DNA of 64,000 nucleotides from an uncultured Actinomycetes bacterium (lineage in GTDB: Bacteria > Actinomycetota > Actinomycetes > Mycobacteriales > Mycobacteriaceae). Numbering within the stretch: position 1 is the stretch's first letter; the number at the start of each line of letters is the position of its first letter. The notes under the pieces are model-generated. The model was not told the origin of the DNA. It saw only the letters and a program-made list of their open reading frames with translations, and did no database searches. Below, in pieces: positions 39,730 through 48,720 of the stretch. A program made the translations under genes and the position numbers. Location: positions 1 through 64,000 of the forward strand of contig CAISDL010000084.1 in the NCBI GenBank assembly GCA_903884065.1, read 5' to 3'.

Positions 39730-41259
39730 CTAGTCCACCAGCTCGAGTTCGGAGTCCAGCGCGGACGACTCCCGGGACGTGTAGCGGTTCTCAGCCCGGA
39801 AGAACTCCACTTCTGCGTCGTACCGTCCGCCCGATGTCGCGACTTCGATTGTGCTCGTGCCGGTCTGGGCGATGACGACGTCCACCGGTACGCGCACCGC
39901 GGCTCCCGGAGGGGCGACGGAGATCACGGTGGCCGGACGCGGGGCCGGCGGAACAGTGCCGTCGATCACGCTGACGGTGGTTCCCGACGCCGGACGCGGA
40001 TGCTCGATGACTGCGATATTCGGCATGCGGACGCTGCCCCAACGCTGCAGATCGGTGGTGTGCACCGTGACCCGCTCACCAGCCGCCGCGGCGCGGATCA
40101 CGATTCGCCTGGCGATCGCGTCGTCGGCGGCGATATGAACGCGACTCTGCTCTCCAGGGTCGCTGAGCGGCATCAGCAGTCGGTCGCCGGTAGAGGTCTT
40201 GCCCAAGAGCACGCCTGACGGCCCGATGGCAATCTCCACCGATGGTGCCAGCGGACCTCTGCCGAGTGCGCGCAGTTCGGTTCGCGGACAGCAGAGACTG
40301 GCCTGTACGGCCTGCGCCTGTTCGCCATTCAGGGTGTGCAGCATGACGGTGGGCGGGGCGGTGAGGGGCTGTGGGGTGCGAACCGTGACCGTGGCCGAGG
40401 CGGTGCCGTCCGGAAACAGCGTCACGTTCTGGACGATCCCGTCGGCCCGGAGTGACCACGCCTGCGCGAGGTTGTCGGTGGTGATATCGGAAGGTCGGTA
40501 GGCATAGCTGGTCTGCCAGCCGGCATCACTCCGTGCGCTCCGCCAGCGGCGGTTGTGGGGCTCAAGGGCACTGCGCCCCAGGCGCCTTTCCCACTCGAGG
40601 ATATCGGTGGCCGTTGCGGTTCTCGCCCGTATTCCGTTGCACCGCAGCATCATCGTTATGCGTTGGGCGGCTGCCAGCGCGGCGGTTCCAACGCTGGAAC
40701 GCCAACGCAGGGCATCGCCGTTCTCAAGAGCCCGGATGCGGATCACCAGCCACGTTTCACGCTGACCGGCATACGGCGGCGTTCCGATCAACGTGTCGTA
40801 CACCCGCGGATAGTCCCCGGTGGCGCGCCGGCGGGCACCGGAGCTGACGACGCTGATGGATTCGACCGTCAACCCCAGACTCTGGTGCATCGAGGTGACC
40901 AGTTCGCTGATATCGACAGTGTTCGCCGTCTCGGCCGCCGTTGATCCGGTGAGAAATGTTGGATGATGGGGCTTTCCGAGAATCTGAACCGCGACGACGG
41001 CGACGTCGTCCTGATAACGGACCCCACCTCCCGACCTGTCGTTGGCCACCGTCAGCGGCTCGGTCAGTTCGATGCGACGGTGGCGTCCCAGATACAACGA
41101 TGCCCACGACCAGAGCGGAAGCCGGCGCCATCGCAACACCAGCAGAACAAGACCGACTATCAGACCGCACCCGGCGCCCCCGTATCCGCCTACGCTCCAA
41201 CCGATCGTCGCGAACGCCATGACTCCCGCGACGACGGCCAGCCGGATCACATCGGTCAT
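39730..41259 (-). CDS. eccE2: ESX membrane component EccE (EccE2-like)
   Basis: A 509-residue protein with two N-terminal transmembrane helices (VIRLAVVAGVMAFATIGW and GCGLIVGLVLLVLRW) and a large soluble domain of EccE type (TYAYRPSD-like region reads TSYAYRPSDITTDN; GTASATVTVRTP). EccE sits at the edge of the ESX membrane complex and stabilises it with MycP. Its ATG overlaps the mycP stop as ATGA. Identification rests mainly on the position between mycP and eccA and the membrane layout, because EccE sequences diverge strongly. Confidence 0.82.
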   Translation of the reverse strand: MTDVIRLAVVAGVMAFATIGWSVGGYGGAGCGLIVGLVLLVLRWRRLPLWSWASLYLGRHRRIELTEPLTVANDRSGGGVRYQDDVAVVAVQILGKPHHPTFLTGSTAAETANTVDISELVTSMHQSLGLTVESISVVSSGARRRATGDYPRVYDTLIGTPPYAGQRETWLVIRIRALENGDALRWRSSVGTAALAAAQRITMMLRCNGIRARTATATDILEWERRLGRSALEPHNRRWRSARSDAGWQTSYAYRPSDITTDNLAQAWSLRADGIVQNVTLFPDGTASATVTVRTPQPLTAPPTVMLHTLNGEQAQAVQASLCCPRTELRALGRGPLAPSVEIAIGPSGVLLGKTSTGDRLLMPLSDPGEQSRVHIAADDAIARRIVIRAAAAGERVTVHTTDLQRWGSVRMPNIAVIEHPRPASGTTVSVIDGTVPPAPRPATVISVAPPGAAVRVPVDVVIAQTGTSTIEVATSGGRYDAEVEFFRAENRYTSRESSALDSELELVD

Positions 41260-42821
41260 CGCGCTCTCCTGGCCCGCAGAACCGCAGCGGCCAGCACGGC
41301 GGCCGCGGCAACGGTGCCGGCGAACGTCATCGCGAAGGTGCGGGCCCGGTTATCGGGCGGCGGCGGCGGGGACGGGGCCGTCACGATCCGGGTCCGGGCC
41401 TCCGGAGCCTGCTGGTCACCGGCGGGCACGTCGAATGTCAGCGCGGCAACCGGATCGACGACGCCGTAACCGACCTGATTGTCGACACCGCGGGGCGGGT
41501 TGTGGGATGTCTGACGGATCCGATTGATCACCTGATGGGCGTTGAGCTCGGGGTACTTCGCCCGGACCAAGGCCGCGACGCCGCTGACGTAGGCGGCAGA
41601 GAAGCTGGTTCCCCAGAACGGAATGTCGCTCTCGCCCGGTCGAATCGCCGGGTAGGCATTGACCGCGTCGCCGGTCTGCGGTGACAGGCCCATGATGCCG
41701 ACCCCGGGTGCAGCTGTACCCACCCATGGCCCGGCCAGGCTCTTGCTCAGCGGCGCGCCGGTGTTGTCGACGGCGCCCACCGATAGGACATAGTCGGTGA
41801 ACCACGACGGCGAGGAGATCGTCTTCACGTGCTTCCAGTCTCGCGGGTCATCGACGTCCAGCGGATTGAAGGCCGGGTTCTGTGCGCACCCGTCCTCTCC
41901 CTCGTTGCCGGCGGCTGCAACGATGACGGCATCCTTCACCGTGGCGGCGTACCAGACCGCGGCACCGATCGCCCGCTGGTCCAGGGGGTCCGCCGCGGAG
42001 ACGCAGGCAGTGACGCTCACGTTGATCACTTGGGCTCCGAGGTCGGCGGCGTGCACGATGGCCCTCGCCAAGGTCACGACCGTACCGGCCTTGCGCCGCG
42101 CCTCGATGTCTCCGGGTTCTGGTGACTCAGGTTCATAGGCCCGGGAGGACTGCCGGATCGAGATGACCGTCGCATGCGGAGCGACACCGGCAACACCATC
42201 CGGCGAATCGGGCGCGGGCGGGGCCACCTCCGGGTCCATCCCGGGCTCAGGCGGCGGCGGAACCGGCAGGACGGGCGGCGCGGGTGGGAGCTCCGGGCTC
42301 CCCGGGGGAGGGGGGCCGCCGGTAACCGCCGGACCGGCCGACGGCGGCGGGAACGCCGGTGTCGGCGGCATCGGCGGCGGCATCGGAGCGCCCCTGGGCG
42401 CAGCAGAGATGACCGACGCCACGACGGTGCCGTGGGCATCGCAATCGGTCAGGCCATCTCCGCCCATGATGTAGTCACCACCCGGAACGACCGGCAGGCG
42501 CGGGTTGGGATTCACCCCGGTGTCGATCACCGCGACGGCGACCCCGTTGCCCGTGGAGTACTGCCAAGCCCGATCGACATTGAGCATCGCGAATCCCGGG
42601 GCGGGCAGACCGACGTCGGGCGTGGCGACAGCGATGGCCCGCGCGCAGATATTGCTCTGCCGCATCGGCTGTTCCGGGCCAGGCATGGCGTCCGGCGGCA
42701 CCAATGCGGGATCGACGGAAGGCGGTTCGATCGCGAGCGCGGTCGGCGCGTTGGACAGCATGCCCGTGAGCAGCACGACCATGGTCGCGGCGAGAACGCG
42801 GCGGGCTCCGGCCGGCCTCAT
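41256..42821 (-). CDS. mycP2: Mycosin subtilisin-like protease MycP (MycP2-like)
   Basis: A 521-residue secreted and membrane-anchored serine protease. Signal peptide 1-30, catalytic Asp about 100 (AVIDTGVN), His about 130 (CDAHGTVV), Ser near 430 (GTSFSAAYVSG), the Asn of the oxyanion hole in AAAGNEGEDG, and a C-terminal transmembrane helix followed by RARRAR. A Pro-rich loop of about 65 residues (roughly 144-208) lies between His and Ser. Mycosins are needed for the stability of the ESX membrane complex. The start at 42821 overlaps the eccD stop (ATGA); a longer open frame running to 43085 is inside eccD and is rejected. Confidence 0.9.
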   Translation of the reverse strand: MRPAGARRVLAATMVVLLTGMLSNAPTALAIEPPSVDPALVPPDAMPGPEQPMRQSNICARAIAVATPDVGLPAPGFAMLNVDRAWQYSTGNGVAVAVIDTGVNPNPRLPVVPGGDYIMGGDGLTDCDAHGTVVASVISAAPRGAPMPPPMPPTPAFPPPSAGPAVTGGPPPPGSPELPPAPPVLPVPPPPEPGMDPEVAPPAPDSPDGVAGVAPHATVISIRQSSRAYEPESPEPGDIEARRKAGTVVTLARAIVHAADLGAQVINVSVTACVSAADPLDQRAIGAAVWYAATVKDAVIVAAAGNEGEDGCAQNPAFNPLDVDDPRDWKHVKTISSPSWFTDYVLSVGAVDNTGAPLSKSLAGPWVGTAAPGVGIMGLSPQTGDAVNAYPAIRPGESDIPFWGTSFSAAYVSGVAALVRAKYPELNAHQVINRIRQTSHNPPRGVDNQVGYGVVDPVAALTFDVPAGDQQAPEARTRIVTAPSPPPPPDNRARTFAMTFAGTVAAAAVLAAAVLRARRAR

Positions 42822-44296
42822 CGCATCCGAACCCAGTTGAACAGTCCGCCCACCCAGGCCGCCATCGGCAGGGCGACGACGATGGCGGCCAGTTCCAGCC
42901 ACTCGGCAACCATCCGCACCAGTGGCGTGAACCGCGTCACCGGTACCAGCAACGCTGCGGCCAGCCCGGTCGCGGCGAACACCGCCAGCAGGAGGCTGCC
43001 CCACAGCAGGGGTGCAACGGACTGCCCCGACGCGTGCAGGACGTAGCGGACGACGCCCGTGCAGAACGCGACGGCCGCGCCGCATACCAGCGCTACGGCC
43101 TGGCGCCGGTCGGCGAACGCACGACCCCGACTGATGAAGATCAGCACGAAGAGCACCGACAACAACGCGGCTGGCGTGCTTTTGGGTTGACCGGGCATCA
43201 GGGTGAACCAGACCGCGAACGGCAGCGTGATCGCCGCGGCCACACAGACGCCGGTCAGGACACCGTTGGCGCGACGGGCCGCCTCGGCAATCACCGAGCC
43301 ACGAGGGGTGGCATCGGGATTCGGCTCATCCTCGACCTCGTCGTCAACCGGGGCCACCGCATCGACCGGCATGCCGTCATCGCGTCGGAACACGTCGCGA
43401 CCGGTGATCGACCCGAAGTGCGGCGGCCGTATCCGCGCCACCCACAGTGCGATCGTCGGACCGATGGCCAGCAGCAGAAGTCCGATAAGAGTGCACATAC
43501 CGAGCACCTGAGCCGCGACGGGCTGCCACATGCGAACCGCGGCGATCACGCCGCCGATCACGCACATCGTCACCACCGCTGCCGCGGCGCCGAGGTTCCG
43601 TCGGTCGAGGACCGCCAGGCCGCAGGTCAGGACGGCGAGTGCCAACGCGCCGATGAACAGGTGGGCGCCGCCGACGGTGCCCGGAGCGGCAGCCGCGATC
43701 CCGAACGCCAATAGCGGAGCAGCGAGCCCGGCCAGTCCGCTGGACAACCGCCAGCGGACTGGCCACCACCTCCATACCGAGAAGGCACCGACGCCCAGCG
43801 CCGATCCAAGAACCACCGCCGGCAGCGCCGTGGCCAGTGCGTCGGTATGCAGCCGGGCTCGAGCGGAGAGGCCGAGGACCGTCCACGAGATCACGGCCAT
43901 GATCGCCAGGGATGTCGCGATAGCCGTCTCGGCCGTCACCGGCGCGAAGATCTCCTTACCCACCCTGGCGAGTCCGGTGGAAAGCGATTCATACTGGGGC
44001 TCAAAGGATTCCCCGCGCTGAGCTGGGACCAGCACCAGAGTGGAGCCGTCCTCGATGCTGAGTTCGTCGAGCGTCTTGGTGACGTCCAGACGGGTTCCGT
44101 TCGCGCGCTGCAGTTCATAGGCGATCGCCGCGTCGAGGGGCGTCGCACCGCGCCGCTTCAAGTCCTCATTGAGCAATTCGACGATGTTGTCGAGAAAGAC
44201 TTCGACCGGAACTGACGCCGGATAGACCTGCGACACAAGATGCTCGCCGCAGATGACAGCGACGGCGCACCGCGCCGGAAACGACACGGTCGTCAT
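42818..44296 (-). CDS. eccD2: ESX membrane channel component EccD (EccD2-like)
   Basis: A 492-residue protein with an N-terminal ubiquitin-like domain of about 95 residues (VAVICGEHLVSQVYPASVPVE is split over its first strands; then RLDVTKTLDELSIEDGSTLVLV) and about eleven transmembrane helices. Two EccD barrels form the wide membrane cavity of the ESX complex. An acidic loop (DDEVEDEPNPD) lies mid-protein. Its ATG overlaps the stop of the ParA-like gene (TGATG) and its stop overlaps mycP (ATGA). Confidence 0.88.
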   Translation of the reverse strand: MTTVSFPARCAVAVICGEHLVSQVYPASVPVEVFLDNIVELLNEDLKRRGATPLDAAIAYELQRANGTRLDVTKTLDELSIEDGSTLVLVPAQRGESFEPQYESLSTGLARVGKEIFAPVTAETAIATSLAIMAVISWTVLGLSARARLHTDALATALPAVVLGSALGVGAFSVWRWWPVRWRLSSGLAGLAAPLLAFGIAAAAPGTVGGAHLFIGALALAVLTCGLAVLDRRNLGAAAAVVTMCVIGGVIAAVRMWQPVAAQVLGMCTLIGLLLLAIGPTIALWVARIRPPHFGSITGRDVFRRDDGMPVDAVAPVDDEVEDEPNPDATPRGSVIAEAARRANGVLTGVCVAAAITLPFAVWFTLMPGQPKSTPAALLSVLFVLIFISRGRAFADRRQAVALVCGAAVAFCTGVVRYVLHASGQSVAPLLWGSLLLAVFAATGLAAALLVPVTRFTPLVRMVAEWLELAAIVVALPMAAWVGGLFNWVRMR

Positions 44297-45321
44297 CAGC
44301 GGGGCCTGTCGGCATCGGGGACGTACTTGTCCGCAAGGACTGCGGCGATCTCGAAGAGCCGCAACCGGCTCTTCTTCTGAAGTTCGTGAGCAGTGTCGAT
44401 GATGCCACCGGTGGCGAGATGCGGGTCATAGGGCATGAATTCGACGGTGGCCCCGGACTGGGTGAATCTCTCGGTGAGGTAGGCGAGGGCGTCTTTGTCG
44501 TATCCGTTGCGGCTGTCGTTGATGATCACCATGCTCCGCGACACGAGTTCGTGGTATCCCATCGAACGCAGCAAATCGATCGCGCGCGTCACCGGCAGGG
44601 AGGTATCGGCGGTCAGACCGGACACGAACACCAGTGCGTCGCAGGTGTCGAGGACAGGCTTCATCACCGGGTGTTCGAGATCATCTGAGGTGTCAACCAG
44701 GATGACGCTGTGGGTACGGCGTAGCCGTGCGAGCACACCGTTGAACATCGCAGGAACCAGTGGTCGTGGTTGATCGGAGGCACGATTGCCCGCCAGGACG
44801 TCGAGTCCGATTACGTTCTGCCCCAGGTGTTCCCGGATGTCGGCGTAACCCTGGACATCCGTGTCGTTGAGGACCGCCGCGTAGTCGCCGGGGGGCGCTT
44901 CGTCGATCCGTCCGGCGAGTGTGCCGAACCCGGGTGCTGCGTCGATGGCGACCACGTTCTCCGGTCGGCACTCCCGGAAGACACCGCCGAGGCAGGCCGT
45001 CATCGTCGTCTTGCCGACACCGCCCTTTCCTGATACGAGGGCGATGACGTATTGCTTGCGAATGTGCCGGCGGATCCGTTCGCGGAGTTCGCGGTAGTGC
45101 CGCTCGGCCGGGGATTCCCCGGGATTGACGGTTTTGAACGAGAGGTTGTAGACGGCCTTTCGCCATCCGCCACCGGGCGGAATCTTTCTGGGCGCCACCA
45201 TGTCCGAGATACGCAGCGTTCCGGAGACGGAGTCCGGCAGGCTGCGGGGGTACGCCCCGGACTCCTGCACGGGTCGTCGGGGGTCCGTGGAGCGAATGGA
45301 CTCATTCCAGGAATTCGACAC
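44296..45321 (-). CDS. ESX-associated ParA/MinD-like ATPase (Rv3888c-like)
   Basis: A 341-residue P-loop ATPase of the ParA/MinD group, the same length as Rv3888c in the ESX-2 locus. The deviant Walker A is VSGKGGVGKTTMTACLGG, then IDAAPGFGTLAG, and VILVDTSDDLEHPV as Walker B region. The N-terminus is short, unlike the long Pro-rich N-terminus of EspI in ESX-1. Such proteins are thought to regulate or place the secretion machine; EspI binds ATP and down-regulates ESX-1 in M. tuberculosis. The upstream neighbour is espG, whose coding region ends at 45322. Confidence 0.85.
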   Translation of the reverse strand: MSNSWNESIRSTDPRRPVQESGAYPRSLPDSVSGTLRISDMVAPRKIPPGGGWRKAVYNLSFKTVNPGESPAERHYRELRERIRRHIRKQYVIALVSGKGGVGKTTMTACLGGVFRECRPENVVAIDAAPGFGTLAGRIDEAPPGDYAAVLNDTDVQGYADIREHLGQNVIGLDVLAGNRASDQPRPLVPAMFNGVLARLRRTHSVILVDTSDDLEHPVMKPVLDTCDALVFVSGLTADTSLPVTRAIDLLRSMGYHELVSRSMVIINDSRNGYDKDALAYLTERFTQSGATVEFMPYDPHLATGGIIDTAHELQKKSRLRLFEIAAVLADKYVPDADRPR

Positions 45322-46155
45322 CTAGACAACCTTTCTGTAGGAGAACCAGCCTTCGTGCGCCGGAAGGTTGCGCATCATGGCAAGGACGGCGGCCGCAAGA
45401 TTCCCGGCCGATCCGGGGCCGACGATCATCCAGGCCTTACCCGCGCGCATGACGTGCTCGGAGAGCAACCTGCCCCGCGGGGTGTCGATGATGGTCACTG
45501 CCCCAGAGCCCACATGACGGCGCTCCGGACGACTCGCGACGCCGGACTGGATCGCGACCACCGAGGCCTGCGCCGAGCGCCCACTATCGGCAGCAAGCGT
45601 CAGTAACGCCATCTGGTCGCCGTCGACACGGCGGTCGGTCAGGAATGTCCGCAGGCTGCCCGTATCGCGAACGGCGCCGATGAGTTCGTCAACCTCGATG
45701 GTGACCGGTTTCATCGGCGCCGGGGGCATCCGGCCGCACAGTCGCTCGATCTGGGCACTGATCACTTGGCCCGCCGACTGTTCGCTGGTCGCCGTACCGG
45801 CACCGCTGAGCCGCACCTGGATTCCGGCTCGCTCCAGACTCGCCCACCACTGGGCGAACCGTGCCAGCAGCACGCGCTCCGGTTCGGTGCAGGGCGCCGG
45901 TGTCTTGACATACAGCAGCAGTGCCATGTCGCGGCGCGACAGAACCGTGAGCCACTCACGGACTGTTGGGTCTACCGCACCCGCCCCGTCGATCACCCCG
46001 GCTGCGCGCAGTTCGTCGGCAGCAGGGTGGGCCAAGGCCATCTGTGGCGATTCGACGCTGGGTAGGTGCGGGCGCAGGCCGAGTTCAGGTGCCAGCACCT
46101 CGATGCCGGACAGCACCTGCAGCACCCATAAACCGTCGAGAGTCGTTGTCAGCAT
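45322..46155 (-). CDS. espG2: ESX-specific PE/PPE chaperone EspG (EspG2-like)
   Basis: A 277-residue cytosolic chaperone matching EspG2 in length (276). The N-terminus MLTTTLDGLWVLQVLSG and the C-terminal WFSYRKVV fit the EspG family. EspG binds the tip of a PE-PPE dimer and keeps it soluble until secretion by the cognate ESX. I chose the ATG at 46155; a longer frame to 46188 adds a Cys/Arg-rich stretch unlike EspG. It lies 66 bases after esxC and directly before the ParA-like gene. Confidence 0.85.
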   Translation of the reverse strand: MLTTTLDGLWVLQVLSGIEVLAPELGLRPHLPSVESPQMALAHPAADELRAAGVIDGAGAVDPTVREWLTVLSRRDMALLLYVKTPAPCTEPERVLLARFAQWWASLERAGIQVRLSGAGTATSEQSAGQVISAQIERLCGRMPPAPMKPVTIEVDELIGAVRDTGSLRTFLTDRRVDGDQMALLTLAADSGRSAQASVVAIQSGVASRPERRHVGSGAVTIIDTPRGRLLSEHVMRAGKAWMIVGPGSAGNLAAAVLAMMRNLPAHEGWFSYRKVV

Positions 46156-46221
46156 TGATTTCCCCCGGATACAGACGGCGGGGCGCACGCGCTGTGCGCC
46201 CCGCCGGCTGACGGATATCCC

Positions 46222-46509
46222 TTAAAACAGATTGCTCATGCTCAGGTCGGTGGCGTGCGCGCCTTCGTTGACGCTGCTGATCGTCTGGCCGTGCCGGCTG
46301 ACCGTCTGGATGAGGCCCTGCAGGCCGTGAAGCATCTGCATCTGGGCCTCGTGGAAGCCGGCAGCCGCCTGCCCCTCGAAGAAGTCCGCGATGGCGTTGG
46401 TGCGCTGCTGGATGTCGTCGTGGATTTCCATCAACTGGGCCGCCCGGGTACCGACGTCGGAGGCGAAGTCTGCGACGGCGCCGTGGTTGTAGGTGATGTT
46501 TCCGTTCAT
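46222..46509 (-). CDS. esxC: WXG100-family protein EsxC
   Basis: 95 residues, the same as EsxC (Rv3890c), and with the matching opening ITYNHGAVADFASDVG. The protein is two helices with a turn at IADFFEGQAAAGF, where FxG stands in place of WxG, as in EsxC. It should pair with EsxD as a secreted heterodimer. The C-terminal YxxxD/E export motif is not obvious, so it may be carried by the partner. It is separated from esxD by 19 bases. Confidence 0.9.
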   Translation of the reverse strand: MNGNITYNHGAVADFASDVGTRAAQLMEIHDDIQQRTNAIADFFEGQAAAGFHEAQMQMLHGLQGLIQTVSRHGQTISSVNEGAHATDLSMSNLF

Positions 46510-46528
46510 GGATTAAGCCTTTCGGTGT

Positions 46529-46831
46529 CTAGTTGGTGGCGAAGCCGCTGAGGCCGTGGGCGGCGTCGACTTCGTGTTGTTCCATGAGGGAAGCCGCCTG
46601 GCCGAGACCATTGGCCAGGCGCATCCCGCCGGTGATCGTCTGCTGGAGGTCCTGGTTGATCTGGGCGGCGGTGTTCACCGACGCCGCCTGAGCCTGACCG
46701 CCCCACACCGCCGATCCGAGACCCTCGTGCGTGCTGAGGTAGCCGTTGGCGATGGCGGTGGCGTGTTCAAGGGCCGATTCGATTGCCTGCTGCGTGCTGC
46801 GAAGCACGTCGGGCGTGACGACCAGTGCCAT
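46529..46831 (-). CDS. esxD: WXG100-family protein EsxD
   Basis: A 100-residue Esx protein with a clear WxG turn (LGSAVWGGQAQ) between two helices, as in EsxD (Rv3891c, about 107). It would form the heterodimer with EsxC. A strong GAGGAGA ribosome binding site precedes the ATG at 46831. The 134 bases upstream to the PPE stop are non-coding and could hold an internal promoter for the esx pair. Confidence 0.88.
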   Translation of the reverse strand: MALVVTPDVLRSTQQAIESALEHATAIANGYLSTHEGLGSAVWGGQAQAASVNTAAQINQDLQQTITGGMRLANGLGQAASLMEQHEVDAAHGLSGFATN

Positions 46832-46965
46832 GGTTTCTCCTCTTTCTGAACGGTTTGACAGTCAATCCCCGTATGGGGAATGCGACGAGTATTGGGCGTT
46901 GCCAGCGAGCTGTCACTTCACCCCTGTGGCAAACACGATCCGACCACACCCCCTCAAATGAGAAC

Positions 46966-48210
46966 TTAGCTGGACCGATGTTCCGGGCTGCGGTCGTCGG
47001 CGATGACGATGCGGGCGACCGGAACCTCGTCTGTGACATTTTCGGATTTGCTCGGACTGAGCATTCCGGTCCGAGCGGGCGACACCGGGACCGGGCCGCC
47101 TGCTGTCGTCGTCGGACCGCGAAGTTCGGCGGCACTCAACAACCCTGTCTTCAAGCCAACTGGGCGGCCGCTGTTCTCGGGTGCGAAACTGCTGGTCGGG
47201 CGGGTGTAGCTCGTCAATGCGGCACCCGGGACTCCGCCGGCACCACCGGCGCCCGGCGCTCCGACGCTGTGCACCCCTCCGGTTCCGGCACCAACGCCGC
47301 CGCCGACCAGGTCGGCACCCGGGCTGATGGTGCCGGCGAGCATGGCGGCAGGCACCTCGACCTCCGCGGCAGTCGGCGACCCGGATAACGCGCCAAGCTG
47401 GCTCATCAGGGACGCCGGCACCCCGGTAAGGCCCTGCACGGCCTGCATGGGAGCGTGAAACATGCCCATCAGTGGCTGCATCGCTGCCTGCAGTGGCTGG
47501 ATGAACGTCGACGCGGCCTGGCCTATCTCTTCGGCCGGCGCGGTGGCTCCGTCGGCGGCCAGCCTGGTGACCTGGCCCGACTCCTTCATCACCTGCCCGG
47601 CGGCGGCCTCGCCGGCGGTTTCCGCCACAGCGGCGGCGGCCGATGCGGGGGCCGCCGGCGACGCTCCGGGGGGAGCAAGCGGCGGTGGTACGGCCAGCGC
47701 CGGCACCAGGGCCGTGAGCGCGGCGCCGTAGGCGGCACCGGCACCGGCGTTGTGCGGCCAGTGCTCACCGAAGTATTCGGCGTCCAGGGCCACGATGACC
47801 GGGGTCAGCGCGCCCAGGACCAGCGGGTTCATCGCGACATCGGAAGCCTGTGCAGCGCGGTTGGCCAGCGATACCTCGGCCGGGATCATCGATGAGACAG
47901 CGGTCTCGTAGGCCGAAACGGCGCTGGTCAGGATGGGCGGCTTCGCCTGGACCCACCCGGCGAGCATCTGCAGCGATGTGTTCAGCCCGGCGGCAGCCGT
48001 AGTCGAGCCCAGACCGCCGAGGCCTTCGAAGTTCAGCGCCGTCGCCGCAGTGTTCAGCGTGGAGGCCGAGAACGCCATTTCATTCCCGGCCATCAGGGCC
48101 TGCCATACCGCTGCGCTGGCCAAAGTGGTTGCGGTGCCGGTCGCACCGGGCCCGACCAACCTCAGGTAGTTGGCTTCGGGCGGCGATGACGGCCACGAGG
48201 GATCAGGCAT
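46966..48210 (-). CDS. PPE family protein (PPE69-like)
   Basis: A 414-residue PPE protein beginning MPDPSW and then SPPEANYLRL, with the PPE triplet near residue 10. The N-terminal 170 residues form the helical PPE domain (WQALMAGNEMAF, NFEGLGGLGS, PILTSAVSAYETAVSSMIPAE). The C-terminus is low complexity, Ala/Gly/Pro-rich. With the PE protein directly upstream it should form the PE-PPE pair recognised by EspG and secreted by the same ESX; its position equals Rv3892c in ESX-2. I set the start at 48210, because the longer frame to 48381 overlaps the PE gene. Confidence 0.86.
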   Translation of the reverse strand: MPDPSWPSSPPEANYLRLVGPGATGTATTLASAAVWQALMAGNEMAFSASTLNTAATALNFEGLGGLGSTTAAAGLNTSLQMLAGWVQAKPPILTSAVSAYETAVSSMIPAEVSLANRAAQASDVAMNPLVLGALTPVIVALDAEYFGEHWPHNAGAGAAYGAALTALVPALAVPPPLAPPGASPAAPASAAAAVAETAGEAAAGQVMKESGQVTRLAADGATAPAEEIGQAASTFIQPLQAAMQPLMGMFHAPMQAVQGLTGVPASLMSQLGALSGSPTAAEVEVPAAMLAGTISPGADLVGGGVGAGTGGVHSVGAPGAGGAGGVPGAALTSYTRPTSSFAPENSGRPVGLKTGLLSAAELRGPTTTAGGPVPVSPARTGMLSPSKSENVTDEVPVARIVIADDRSPEHRSS

Positions 48211-48244
48211 GCGGGGGTTCTCTTCGGTGAATATCCCAGCAGGT

Positions 48245-48544
48245 CTACAGACCGAGGGCGGTATCGCGAACGGCTTCGGTGGCCGCATAGGTCGTCGCGG
48301 CCAGGCTCTGGGCAGCGGCGAACGTGCTGCGATTGGCGGAGTGCTCGGCGGCAGTGCCGACGTAGGAGGCGCCGGCCGCATTCAGCGCGGCCGCGAATGC
48401 GATGGAATCCAGGTCAGCGCCCATCGGGAGCACCGCGGTCAGGGCCGCAGCCGCTGCCGACGTGCCGGCGGCAAGTCCGGTGCTGATGCCTTCTTCCATC
48501 GCAGCCGAAGCACTAACCGTTGCTGGATCGACGTTAAGAACCAT
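48245..48544 (-). CDS. PE family protein (PE36-like)
   Basis: A 99-residue PE-domain protein (MVLNVDPATVSASAAMEEG). The classic Pro-Glu pair reads DPATV here, so the name-giving motif is weak, but the size, the Ala-rich two-helix pattern (AAHS-like turn AEHSANRSTFAAAQ) and the position before the PPE gene support the call. It is the first gene of the ESX operon. The ATG at 48544 has a GGGAGGG ribosome binding site 6 bases upstream. Confidence 0.78.
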   Translation of the reverse strand: MVLNVDPATVSASAAMEEGISTGLAAGTSAAAAALTAVLPMGADLDSIAFAAALNAAGASYVGTAAEHSANRSTFAAAQSLAATTYAATEAVRDTALGL

Positions 48545-48602
48545 GGTCACTACCCTCCCTGTCGCCGCCCATCCGAGAGGCGGGATGACCCACAGTAAAC
48601 AC

Positions 48603-48618
48603 ACAGAGATAGCTCTGT
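48603..48618. promoter_or_regulatory. Inverted repeat upstream of the ESX operon
   Basis: ACAGAG and CTCTGT arms separated by ATAG, a perfect 6-base inverted repeat about 60 bases before the PE start. It lies where an operator for the PE-to-eccA operon would be expected. No regulator can be named. Confidence 0.4.
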
Positions 48619-48660
48619 CGAGTCAGGGTGTGAGTGCAGCAAACTCTTGATGACGGCTCG

Positions 48661-48718
48661 TCGAGATTGCGCACAGATCGTGTTCGCGGCCCAGATCGCG
48701 ATCTGGGCGCATTTTCGG
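48661..48718. repeat. Dispersed hairpin repeat, copy 1
   Basis: Arms at 48661-48680 and 48699-48718 match in 16 of 20 positions with an 18-base loop. The left arm TCGAGATTGCGCACAGATCG is nearly identical (19 of 20) to the complement of the right arm of the second copy at 50856-50913. It lies between the stop of the epimerase gene and the start region of the PE gene. Confidence 0.75.
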
Positions 48719-48720
48719 CG

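Noticed and set aside
48545..48720. Remnants of eccC or eccB
   Set aside because: The 176 bases upstream of the PE gene contain only the inverted repeat and the hairpin; no FtsK/SpoIIIE or EccB motif is visible in any frame.
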